Origin: Chloroflexi bacterium UBA4730
GTDB lineage: Bacteria > Chloroflexota > Limnocylindria > P2-11E
Length of the DNA: 64,000 nt
Reading direction: 5' to 3'
Assembly: GCA_002404155.1 (NCBI GenBank)
Contig: DHJC01000038.1
Location: 6,891-70,890, forward strand
Shown one piece after another: positions 1-6,918 of this stretch (the stretch's first letter is position 1; the number at the start of each line of letters is the position of its first letter). The notes beneath the pieces are model-generated. The model was not told where the DNA came from and did not search any database. It saw nothing but the letters and a program-made list of their open reading frames with translations. The position numbers and the translations under genes are program-made.

Positions 1-510
1 ATCGTGCATGGCCACATGCAGATGACCACCACCCGGGGCATGCATTACCCCAAGGTGGAACGGCTCCGGCAGGCGGCACTCGCCTACGACGCCCAGCACA
101 AGCGCGACTACTTCGACGACCTTTGGCTGGTGCATGACGCCCTCGGTCTCGGCGTCACCGTCGATGGCGCGCGGGTCTTTGCCTCGCTCACCCCCGTGAA
201 GGAGCGCGAGCTCGTCGTGCTGGGCGCCCCCGGGGCGAACGAGGGGACCATCGCGGCGGGCGTGAGCCGCGCCCTCGCGGCGCTCCGGTCCGTGGGAGTG
301 GTCGCGCACGACCTCGCGCTCTATCTCCCGCCGCTCGCCGCGGACGGGATGGACTGGCGGCGGTTCCCCGCCATGGCCCGGTTGGTCGACCGTGGCGACC
401 CGGCCAACCGGACGTGCGATATCGGGTCAATGGAGCTCTACGCCGCGAGCGTCATCGCCTCCGATCCGTTCGCCATCGCGGGCTCGTTACAGGCGACCGC
501 CGAACGCTGA
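1..510 (+). CDS. C-terminal part of an unidentified protein (cut by window edge)
   Basis: The frame is open to the first base, so the gene probably begins upstream; a GTG at 4 is only the first in-window start. About 169 residues are visible. Near the left edge there is an HGHMQM stretch (His-x-His) that loosely recalls the His-rich loop of HIT/GalT-type nucleotidyltransferases. The rest (…YFDDLWLVHDALGLG…, DIGSMELYAASVIASDP near the end) is a well-formed globular sequence that I do not recognise. It ends with TGA at 508-510. The following gene has its own promoter, so the two need not be co-transcribed. The function is unknown and the GalT hint is weak. Confidence 0.6.
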   Translation: MVHGHMQMTTTRGMHYPKVERLRQAALAYDAQHKRDYFDDLWLVHDALGLGVTVDGARVFASLTPVKERELVVLGAPGANEGTIAAGVSRALAALRSVGVVAHDLALYLPPLAADGMDWRRFPAMARLVDRGDPANRTCDIGSMELYAASVIASDPFAIAGSLQATAER

Positions 511-528
511 ACGGACACCAGTGGGCTA

Positions 529-558
529 TTGACGGTCACTTCGCGGCGGTTGTACGGT
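529..558 (+). promoter_or_regulatory. sigma70-type promoter of the Nudix-like gene
   Basis: TTGACG (529-534), an 18-nt spacer, then TACGGT (553-558). Only 8 nt separate the -10 from the ATG at 567, so the transcript would begin at or next to the start codon (leaderless). This is one of the two best -35/-10 pairs in the window. Confidence 0.6.
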
Positions 559-566
559 CGCGGCTG

Positions 567-1013
567 ATGGCTGACGCCACTTTCGTCTCGAGACGCGACA
601 ACGCGTTCCGCGAGTTCCCACCGGCGTCGGCCCAGCTGGCCGTGATCATCCCCTTTTACGGCGACCTCACCGTCTGGGTCCGCAAAGGGCAGGACACCGG
701 CTGGCAGTTCCCGACGAGCACCCGCCGCTCCGGCGAAACGATCCTCGAGGTCGCCAAACGCGAGCTCTGGGATTCAGCCCGGATCGTCGCCTCCAAGCTC
801 GACCTCCTCGGCGCCATCCGCTCCACCGACCCGAAGCCCTCCACCTCCTACGTGTACACCTGCGATGTGCGGCACGTCCCGTGGGCCTACGAGATCCCGG
901 AAGACGTCGCCGAGATCGGCGTCTTCACGCGTACGCCTCGCCCGCTCGCCTCCGATTGGAGTGAGGTCGTGCTCGAGGCGGCGATCCGCGCACGACGGAC
1001 CGGGCTCCGCTAG
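567..1013 (+). CDS. Nudix-fold protein with degenerate Nudix box
   Basis: 148 residues from ATG 567, chosen because it sits 8 nt after the -10; the open frame extends upstream to 414 inside the previous gene. Residues about 46-75 resemble a Nudix box: GWQFP, then E-x7-REL with the correct spacing. However, the first Gly is Ser, and the catalytic EExG that should follow REL is DSAR, so one metal-binding Glu is missing. Known Nudix enzymes hydrolyse nucleoside diphosphates linked to X. This one may be inactive, or may bind ligands without hydrolysis. The stop TAG overlaps the open frame of the downstream CPBP protein. A single missing G in the GGG run near 1002-1004 would join the two frames into one Nudix-CPBP protein. 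Confidence 0.65.
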   Translation: MADATFVSRRDNAFREFPPASAQLAVIIPFYGDLTVWVRKGQDTGWQFPTSTRRSGETILEVAKRELWDSARIVASKLDLLGAIRSTDPKPSTSYVYTCDVRHVPWAYEIPEDVAEIGVFTRTPRPLASDWSEVVLEAAIRARRTGLR

Positions 1014-1726
1014 AGCCCGACCAGCCCGCGGGGGTCGAAGCGCCGCGCTGGCCCTTCTGGCCGGTCCTCTTCAGCGCCGTCGCCGCGTTCATCCTCGCCA
1101 ACATCGCGGTCCTCGCCGTCGGCCGCGTCTTCGCGATCCCGATCGGCCACCTCGATCAGCTCACCCCAGAGCAGATCGGCGTCCTCACGGCGGCCCAGGA
1201 CGTCACCCTCGGCCTCGGGCTGATCTTCCTGCTACGCGCCTGGCCGAAGCTCCAGCTCGCCGATCTCGGATTCACCGCGCCGATCCGCGGGCGGCTCGGC
1301 ATCGCGACCGGCGTCGCCCTGTGGCTGCTCTCGATCGTCATCGCGAACGCCCAGGCCACGGTCGTCGGCTCGCATCCGCAGGCGCTCATCGTCGCCGCGT
1401 CCGCGCACCGGTCGCTCCCCGGACTCCTCATCGACCTCGTCTTCGGCGCCGGCGTCGTGGCCGTCGTCGAGGAGCTCTTCTTCCGGGTCGTCTTGTTCGC
1501 GCTGCTCCGGCAGCGGCTGCGCTTCGCGTACGCGGCGGTGCTCTCGAGCGCCCTGTTCGCGCTCGCGCATGAGATCACCGCGTGGCTGCCCGTGTTCGTG
1601 CTCGGGCTCGGCCTCGCGTACCTCTATGAGAAGCGCCACAGCCTGTGGACGAACGCGCTCGCTCACGGGACGCTGAACGCGATCTCGTTCGTCTTGCTGT
1701 TCGTGCTCCCGAACGCGGGCAGCTAG
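1010..1726 (+). CDS. CPBP-family intramembrane metalloprotease
   Basis: The frame encodes a hydrophobic protein with about six membrane segments and the CPBP (Abi/CAAX protease) motifs: EELFFR (about 1463-1480), a conserved HE in ALAHEIT, and NALAHGTLNA near the C-terminus. These supply the Glu and His residues proposed for metal binding and catalysis in this family, whose members cleave or process membrane substrates. No ATG, GTG or TTG occurs in frame between the upstream stop at 962 and 1457, although the N-terminal membrane helix (WPFWPVLFSAVAAFILAN) starts near 1049. The start is therefore unresolved. 1010 is a placeholder where the frame overlaps the previous stop; alternatives are a rare start codon or a one-base deletion fusing it to the Nudix-like gene. 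Confidence 0.6.
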   Translation, partial: LEPDQPAGVEAPRWPFWPVLFSAVAAFILANIAVLAVGRVFAIPIGHLDQLTPEQIGVLTAAQDVTLGLGLIFLLRAWPKLQLADLGFTAPIRGRLGIATGVALWLLSIVIANAQATVVGSHPQALIVAASAHRSLPGLLIDLVFGAGVVAVVEELFFRVVLFALLRQRLRFAYAAVLSSALFALAHEITAWLPVFVLGLGLAYLYEKRHSLWTNALAHGTLNAISFVLLFVLPNAGS

Positions 1727-1953
1727 GGCAGGCGCGGCGGCTCGTTCGGCGGATGCTCGCCCATCATCTGCTCGTCGGTGCTCACGACCGCGCAAATGCC
1801 CATCGGTGTTCCGTAGCGACAGGACCGTCGCGAAATCGCCGCTCGTGGGGCCGCCATTGGCGTTGCCCATTGCTCGACTCCGTGGACCATGACGACCGCC
1901 CGGTCGCCGCGAACGTCACGCGGATGGGCTCGTAGTGCTCGAGCTCAGTCCGG

Positions 1954-2232
1954 TTAGTTCGCCGCCTTGCGCTCCTGCATCGATTTCGCGAACAGCGGCT
2001 CGATGTTCGCGCCATTTCGCAGGTCGTAGCCCCGTGCAAGATCCAGATAGGACTTCCAGAAGTCGTCGATCGACAGGTCCGCTGCAAGTCGCGCTTTCGC
2101 CGCGTAGTACGTGCCCACTGGCGCGACGATCTCGGCACGCTCCCCGGCGTTGGCCGTCCGGTAGAGGTTCGCCGCGCCCAGACCGCAAGCATCAGACGAC
2201 GGCTGCGCCCAACGGGACGGCGAAGCGCAGGC
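1954..2232 (-). other. short open frame or gene remnant after the M23 peptidase
   Basis: Directly after the TGA of the M23 gene, the same minus-strand frame stays open for 92 codons to a TAA at 1954-1956. The C-terminal part has protein-like composition (SIDDFWKSYLDLARGYDLRN…) but no ATG; the only start is a GTG at 2118, giving 54 residues. It may be a small hypothetical protein or the remains of a longer one. I do not recognise it. The neighbouring stretch 1727-1953 shows no convincing gene or site on either strand. Confidence 0.3.
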
Positions 2233-2925
2233 TCACCGGAAGGCCACGCTGATCGCGTACCGCAGCTGCGGCAGGGGCAGCCCGTCGCCGTAGAAATCGT
2301 CGCCGACGCGGATCTCCAAGTGCAGGTGCGGCCCGCCTTCGGGGTAGCCCGAGCTTCCCACCGCGCCGATGACCTGGCCCTGCGTCACGGCGTCGCCGAC
2401 CCGCAACGGCGCAACGGCCGACAGATGCGCGTAACGCGTCACGATGCCGTCGCCGTGATCGATCCACACCTGGCGGCCGCGGATCTGATCGAGCGTCGCT
2501 GACGGCGTGTAGCCAAGTGCGAGCGCCGCATCGAATGCCTTCTGCTCGTCGGCGGCCGTCCAGTCGGTGAACGCCCCGTCGATCCGAAGGATCGTCCCGC
2601 TCTTGGCCGCGAGCACCGGCGCGCCCGCGGTCACCGGAAAGTCGATGCCCTCGTGATATCCGGCGCGGTAGGCGCGCTCTGAGTTCGGGAGGTATTGCTC
2701 CTCTGCCGGAACGTCGACGCCGCCGACCGGGATCACGAACCCGGACAGAAGGTGCGGGTGTGCGCGCATCGGCTGCTCGGTCGGTGCGGCGGAGGGCCAC
2801 TCCCACACCTTCGGGGTCGGGCTCGGGAGCCCGGGCAGCGCGACCGGGCCGGAACGAGCGACGCTCGCCATCGTCGCGATCGCGGCAAGTGCGGCGACGG
2901 CGATGATCGCGATCAGCGGACGCAT
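2233..2925 (-). CDS. M23 (LytM) family metallopeptidase, membrane anchored
   Basis: About 230 residues from ATG 2925; an alternative GTG lies five codons upstream at 2940. The N-terminus is a single hydrophobic segment (MRPLIAIIAVAALAAIA), a signal or anchor helix, followed by a Pro/Ser/Thr-rich linker. The peptidase domain carries HEGIDFP (first zinc His and Asp) and GGPHLHLE (HxH, zinc and catalytic His), diagnostic of LytM/lysostaphin peptidases that cut peptidoglycan cross-bridges outside the membrane. All key residues are present. It is divergent from the pyr operon and shares a 65-nt intergenic space with it. Confidence 0.88.
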   Translation of the reverse strand: MRPLIAIIAVAALAAIATMASVARSGPVALPGLPSPTPKVWEWPSAAPTEQPMRAHPHLLSGFVIPVGGVDVPAEEQYLPNSERAYRAGYHEGIDFPVTAGAPVLAAKSGTILRIDGAFTDWTAADEQKAFDAALALGYTPSATLDQIRGRQVWIDHGDGIVTRYAHLSAVAPLRVGDAVTQGQVIGAVGSSGYPEGGPHLHLEIRVGDDFYGDGLPLPQLRYAISVAFR

Positions 2926-2930
2926 ATACT
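2925..2930 (+). promoter_or_regulatory. possible -10 of the pyr operon
   Basis: TATACT is the only -10-like hexamer upstream of pyrR and would place the transcript start near 2937, giving a leader of about 54 nt that contains the complete PyrR hairpin. No good -35 is seen. The hexamer overlaps the start codon of the divergent peptidase gene. Confidence 0.4.
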
Positions 2931-2957
2931 GACGGTACACGCGTCGACCTTTAACGA

Positions 2958-2983
2958 CCGGTCCTGCGAGGCCGGAAAGGGAG
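2958..2983 (+). promoter_or_regulatory. PyrR-binding loop plus Shine-Dalgarno of pyrR
   Basis: GGTCCTGCGAGGCC at 2960-2973 matches the published PyrR binding-loop consensus ARUCCNGNGAGGYU at every invariant position except the two outermost bases. It folds into a six-pair stem (2958-2963 with 2970-2975) closed by the hexaloop CUGCGA. Four to eight nt later lies GGGAG (2979-2983), the likely ribosome-binding site for a start at 2991. No terminator hairpin follows. In families with this layout, UMP-bound PyrR blocks ribosome access (translational repression), which I infer here. Confidence 0.7.
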
Positions 2984-2990
2984 TGCGGAG

Positions 2991-3530
2991 CTGCCGATCA
3001 TCCTCGCGTCCGATGACGTCCGGCGAGCCATCGCGCGCATCGCGCATGAGATCGTCGAACGGGATCGCGATCTTCCCGGCCTCTCGCTCGTCGGTATCCG
3101 CGCGCGAGGCGATCTCATCGCTGCGCGCCTGCAGGAGGCGATCCGCCGTAACGAGGGTGTCGATGTACCGCTCGGATCGCTCGACATCACGCTGTATCGC
3201 GACGATCTGACCCGCATCGGTCACGCGCCGGTGGTCCGTGAATCGGTGATCCCCTTCTCGGTCGACGGCCGCATCGTGGTCCTCGTCGACGACGTGCTGT
3301 TCACCGGCCGCACGATCCGCGCCGCGATGGACGCCCTCGTCGACTACGGCCGTCCGCGGGCCATCCGCCTCGCGGTGCTGATCGACCGCGGTCATCGCGA
3401 GCTGCCGATCCGCGCGGACTTCGTCGGCAAGAACGTCCCGACAGCTATCACGGACGACGTGCGCGTGCAGCTGGTCGAGATGGGCGGCAAGGACGAGGTC
3501 GAGCTCATCCCTGCCGGAGTGGCCGTATGA
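2991..3530 (+). CDS. pyrR: PyrR, bifunctional pyr regulator / uracil phosphoribosyltransferase
   Basis: The product is about 179 residues, the usual PyrR size. It has the N-terminal LASDDVRRAIARIAHEI, RGDLIAARL, the SLDITLYRDDL signature, the PRPP-binding loop VVLVDDVLFTGRTIRAA (about residues 96-111) and the C-terminal RELPIRADFVGKNVPT. PyrR senses UMP/UTP versus PRPP and binds pyr mRNA; many also make UMP from uracil. The homologous N-terminus begins upstream of every ATG/GTG/TTG in frame (first GTG at 3231 would delete half the protein). The best start is CTG 2991, 8 nt after GGAG; a missing C near 2994 connecting to GTG 2983 is the alternative. It overlaps pyrB by 4 nt (ATGA). Confidence 0.85.
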   Translation: MPIILASDDVRRAIARIAHEIVERDRDLPGLSLVGIRARGDLIAARLQEAIRRNEGVDVPLGSLDITLYRDDLTRIGHAPVVRESVIPFSVDGRIVVLVDDVLFTGRTIRAAMDALVDYGRPRAIRLAVLIDRGHRELPIRADFVGKNVPTAITDDVRVQLVEMGGKDEVELIPAGVAV

Positions 3531-4483
3531 CCTGGCAGCGGCGACACGTCCTTGCGACGGACGACTGGTCGCGCGAGGAGATCGAGCACGTGCTCGAAAC
3601 GACGGGCGCGATGGTCGAGGTCCTCGGCCGGCCCATCCGCCGGACGCCCGCGCTGCGCGGCCGCACGGTGATCCTCTTCTTCGCCGAAGCCTCCACCCGG
3701 ACGCGCGTCTCGTTCGAGCTCGCGGCCAAGGCGCTATCCGCGGATGTCACGAACATCACGGCCAGCGGATCGTCAGTGGAGAAGGGCGAAACGCTCCTCG
3801 ACACCGTCCGCACGCTCACGGCCCTGGGTGGCGACGTCATCGTCATGCGCCACCCCGCGTCGGGTGCGCCGTATTTCGTGGCGGAACGGACCGATGCGGC
3901 CGTCATCAACGCCGGCGATGGCTGGCACGCCCATCCGACCCAGGGGTTGCTCGACGCGTACACGCTGCGTGACGCCCTCGGCGATCTCGCGGGCAGGCGG
4001 ATCGTGATCGTCGGCGACATCGCCCACTCGCGCGTGGCCCGATCCGACATTGATGCGCTCGTGCCACTGGGCGCGACCGTCACGCTCTCCGGACCGCCAA
4101 CGCTCATCCCCTCGGCGTGGCGCTGTGGCATGACGCCGCGCGGGACCACCTTCGAGCCCGACCTCGATCGCGCGCTCGACGGCGCGGACGCGGTGATCGC
4201 GCTGCGCCTCCAGAAGGAGCGGCAGCACGCCGGGCTCCTGCCATCCATCCGCGAGTACGCGCACACGTGGGGACTCAGCGAGGAGCGCGTTGCACGGATG
4301 CGGCCCGACGCGCCGGTCCTCCACCCTGGACCGATGAACGAGGGCGTCGAGATCACGGCGTCGGTCGCACACGGCGCGCGATCGCTCATCGAGACGCAGG
4401 TCACCAACGGTGTCGCCGTGCGGATGGCCCTGCTGTATCTGCTCGTGGCGGGGGCAGGGGCCCCACCGGAGCAGAAGGAGTGA
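3527..4483 (+). CDS. pyrB: aspartate carbamoyltransferase catalytic subunit
   Basis: 318 residues, normal for PyrB. It transfers carbamoyl phosphate to aspartate, the committed step of pyrimidine synthesis. The carbamoyl-phosphate loop EASTRTRVSFE lies near residue 50, HPASGAPY near 110 and NAGDGWHAHPTQ near 130, followed by an Asp-binding domain with LRLQKER and LHPGPMNEGVE. ATG 3527 overlaps the pyrR stop. The C-terminal tail AGAGAPPEQKE is unusual and is encoded by a copy of the 17-bp GC-rich repeat at 4448-4464. No regulatory PyrI gene is present; regulation is expected through PyrR. Confidence 0.95.
   Translation: MTWQRRHVLATDDWSREEIEHVLETTGAMVEVLGRPIRRTPALRGRTVILFFAEASTRTRVSFELAAKALSADVTNITASGSSVEKGETLLDTVRTLTALGGDVIVMRHPASGAPYFVAERTDAAVINAGDGWHAHPTQGLLDAYTLRDALGDLAGRRIVIVGDIAHSRVARSDIDALVPLGATVTLSGPPTLIPSAWRCGMTPRGTTFEPDLDRALDGADAVIALRLQKERQHAGLLPSIREYAHTWGLSEERVARMRPDAPVLHPGPMNEGVEITASVAHGARSLIETQVTNGVAVRMALLYLLVAGAGAPPEQKE
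4448..4464 (+). repeat. 17-bp intragenic GC-rich repeat, copy A (in pyrB)
   Basis: GCGGGGGCAGGGGCCCC, identical on the same strand at 29201-29217 and in variant form at 8908-8942. It is read in frame as AGAGAP at the extreme C-terminus of PyrB, 21 nt before the pyrC start. Confidence 0.6.
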
Positions 4484-4485
4484 CG

Positions 4486-5685
4486 GTGCTCGGCGACCTC
4501 AAGCGCGATGCCGAGAAGCGCGGGCTCCTCACCGCGCCCGGCTTCATCGATCTGCACGCACACCTGCGCGAGCCCGGCTTCGAGGAGTCGGAGACGATCG
4601 CGACGGGATCCCGCGCGGCCCTTGCCGGCGGGTTCACCACGATCTGCGCGATGCCGAACACCGAGCCCGCGATCGACTCGCCCGGCCTCGTCGCCGAGCT
4701 CATCGCGCGTGGCGAGGCCGCCCGCGCCGCGCGGGTCCTGCCGATCGCCGCGATCACCCGGGGGCGCAACGGCAAGGAACTCGCGGACCTCGTCGAGCTC
4801 GCCGCCGCGGGCGCGGTCGCGTTCTCCGACGATGGATCGCCGGTCGCCGACGCGCGGCTCTTCCGCAATGCCCTCGAGTACGCGCGCGCGGCCGGACGTC
4901 CGATCCTCGAGCACCCGCAGGACCTCACGCTCTCGGCCGGTGGCGTCATGCACGAAGGCGTCGTCTCCGCCCGGCTCGGCCTGCCCGGGATGCCGGCTGC
5001 CGCGGAGGAGAGCGCCGTCGCCCGCGACCTCGCGCTCGCGAAGCTCACCGGAGGGCGGCTGCACCTTTCGCATCTTTCAACCGCCGGCGCGGTGGAGCTC
5101 GTCCGGCACGCGAAGGCCGGCGGCCTCGCGGTCTCCGCGGAGGTCACGCCGCATCACCTGGCGCTCACCGACGAATGGGTCGCAGGGTCGCGCGCGCTCG
5201 CGTGGGAGGATGGCGGTCCGCGCGTCGCGCCGTTCCACACCGCGACGAAGGTGAACCCGCCCCTCCGCACCGCCGCGGACGTCCGCGCGTGCTGGGCCGG
5301 TCTGATGGACGGCACGATCGACGCAATCGCCACCGATCACGCGCCGCACGCCTCCATCCGCAAAGACGTCGAGTACCAGGAGGCCGCGTTCGGCATCTCT
5401 GTCTTCGAGACCGCGATCCCGCTCCTGCTCGCCGGCGTCGCCGCCGGGTGGGGGACCTGGGAGCGCGTGGTCGGGGCCCTCACGGCAGGACCGGCGCGCG
5501 TGCTCGGCATCGAGCTACCGAAGAACGATCTCGTGGTCATCGACCCGAAGGTCGCCTGGACCCCCACGGCGACGTCGCTCCGCTCGCTCGGCAAAAACAC
5601 CCCGCTGCTCGGCCGAAGCCTCACCGGCCGGGTCGTCGCCGCGGTGGTCGATGGCGAGCTTCGGCACGAGCTGGCGCTGGCCTAG
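4486..5685 (+). CDS. pyrC: dihydroorotase, N-terminally short
   Basis: 399 residues from GTG 4486. Class I dihydroorotase closes carbamoyl-aspartate to dihydroorotate. Metal and catalytic motifs are present: DLHAHLREPG (HxH, about residues 24-33), MPNTEP, AFSDDG (position of the third metal-ligand region), LEHPQD, HLSHLSTA, EVTPHH and the catalytic Asp in IATDHAPH. The family normally has about 45 residues before the DLHxH motif, forming half of a beta-sandwich; here there are only about 23, and the sequence upstream in frame is not homologous. The C-terminal half of that sandwich is present. The gene starts 2 nt after pyrB. It may be a viable shortened form or a damaged gene. Confidence 0.9.
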   Translation: MLGDLKRDAEKRGLLTAPGFIDLHAHLREPGFEESETIATGSRAALAGGFTTICAMPNTEPAIDSPGLVAELIARGEAARAARVLPIAAITRGRNGKELADLVELAAAGAVAFSDDGSPVADARLFRNALEYARAAGRPILEHPQDLTLSAGGVMHEGVVSARLGLPGMPAAAEESAVARDLALAKLTGGRLHLSHLSTAGAVELVRHAKAGGLAVSAEVTPHHLALTDEWVAGSRALAWEDGGPRVAPFHTATKVNPPLRTAADVRACWAGLMDGTIDAIATDHAPHASIRKDVEYQEAAFGISVFETAIPLLLAGVAAGWGTWERVVGALTAGPARVLGIELPKNDLVVIDPKVAWTPTATSLRSLGKNTPLLGRSLTGRVVAAVVDGELRHELALA

Positions 5686-5742
5686 GTGGGACGGAGACGC
5701 AGCGCCGTCGCCGAGCGGGAGGCGGTCCTCCTCGAACGGCAA

Positions 5743-5772
5743 TTGCATCTTTATGCATCAGAACTGTATAGT
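5743..5772 (+). promoter_or_regulatory. internal promoter and direct repeats before carA
   Basis: TTGCAT (5743-5748), an 18-nt spacer and TATAGT (5767-5772), with only 9 nt to the carA ATG (leaderless type). The surrounding 40 nt are strikingly AT-rich for this window. They contain TTATGCA twice, at 5751-5757 and 5772-5778, exactly 21 bp apart (two helical turns), and TGCAT-N4-ATGCA as an inverted repeat at 5744-5757. This resembles an operator, but the regulator is unknown. Confidence 0.6.
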
Positions 5773-5781
5773 TATGCACCG

Positions 5782-6918
5782 ATGAGCAGGGCGGCGGTGC
5801 TCGGACTCGAGGACGGCTCGGTCTGGTGGGGAGAGGCATTCGGCGACGCCTCGAGCGCGTCGGGTGAGGTCGTCTTCAACACGGCGATGACCGGCTATCA
5901 AGAGGTCGCGTCCGACGCGTCGTACAACGGCCAGCTCGTCGTGATGACGTACCCGCTCATCGGCAACTACGGCGTCTTCGACCGCGCCTCCGAATCGCGC
6001 AAGCCCTGGGTGGAGGCACTGGTCGTGCGCGAACTGAACGCGACGTGCCGCGAGGGCACCGAGGATCTCGACTCGTACCTGCGCGCGAACGGCGTTCCCG
6101 GCATCGCGGGCGTCGATACGCGGGCCCTCACCCGGCGGCTGCGATCGTCGGGCACGCTGCGCGGCGCGCTCATCCAGGTGCCGCCACAACGCGCGCTCGA
6201 CGCGGACATCGGGAACGAGGCGGTCGCGAAGGCCCGCGCGACGACCGCCCTCGCGCAGCGCCCGCTCGTCGCGGAGGCGAGCGTGACCGTCGAACGCACC
6301 GTTGGCGCGGGTCCGAAGATCGCGCTCATCGACACCGGGGTGAAGGAGAACCAGGTCCGCAGCCTCGTGCAGCGCGGCGCGAGCGTCCGCGTCTACCCGG
6401 TGGAGTCGAGCATGCGCGACTTGCTCTCCTGGTCCCCCGACGGCATCGTCATCACCAACGGACCCGGCGACCCCGCGGCGATCCCGCACGTCGCGGCGAG
6501 CGTGAAGATCCTCCTCGACATGGCCCAGAGCCGGGGGGCCGGCCGGCCGGTCCCGATCCTTGGCATCTGCCTCGGGCATCAGCTGCTCGCACGGGCGATC
6601 GGTGCGTCGACGTCGCGCCTGCCGTTCGGCCACCACGGCAGCAATCACCCCGTGCAGGACACGGTCACGGGGCAGGTCGTCATCACGAGCCAGAATCACG
6701 AATTCCAGGTCGACGAGACTTCGTTGCCGCTGCACTCGGAGTTCTTCGTGAGCAAGCGCAACCTGAACGACGGTTCGGTCGAGGGCCTCTCGCACCGCAC
6801 CTTGCCGATCCGGACCTATCAGTACCACCCCGAGGGCGCGCCGGGCCCGCGCGACAACGAGCCGGTGTTCGATCGGTTCATGGAGGACGTGCGAGACGCC
6901 GTGGCACGCCGCTCGTGA
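5782..6918 (+). CDS. carA: carbamoyl-phosphate synthase small (glutaminase) subunit
   Basis: 378 residues. It hydrolyses glutamine and passes ammonia to CarB. The N-terminal CarA domain (LEDGSVWWGEAFG, VVFNTAMTGYQE) is followed by a class I glutamine amidotransferase domain with nucleophile Cys263 in GICLGHQLLARAIG and the HPEG catalytic His/Glu near the end. ATG 5782 was chosen over a GTG at 5686 because the family N-terminus begins there and a promoter ends 9 nt before it. It is separated from pyrC by 96 nt, the only real gap in the operon, and so can be transcribed independently. It overlaps phzF by 4 nt (GTGA). Confidence 0.95.
   Translation: MSRAAVLGLEDGSVWWGEAFGDASSASGEVVFNTAMTGYQEVASDASYNGQLVVMTYPLIGNYGVFDRASESRKPWVEALVVRELNATCREGTEDLDSYLRANGVPGIAGVDTRALTRRLRSSGTLRGALIQVPPQRALDADIGNEAVAKARATTALAQRPLVAEASVTVERTVGAGPKIALIDTGVKENQVRSLVQRGASVRVYPVESSMRDLLSWSPDGIVITNGPGDPAAIPHVAASVKILLDMAQSRGAGRPVPILGICLGHQLLARAIGASTSRLPFGHHGSNHPVQDTVTGQVVITSQNHEFQVDETSLPLHSEFFVSKRNLNDGSVEGLSHRTLPIRTYQYHPEGAPGPRDNEPVFDRFMEDVRDAVARRS

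Noticed and set aside
188..430. Minus-strand and alternate-frame open frames throughout (Arg/Ala/Pro-rich, e.g. 188-430, 5077-5349, 24173-24985)
   Set aside because: They are shadows of real genes caused by high GC; composition is Arg/Pro/Ser-biased and no domain is recognisable.
3231..3530. pyrR as a 99-residue protein from GTG 3231
   Set aside because: Strong PyrR homology continues about 80 codons upstream in the same frame.
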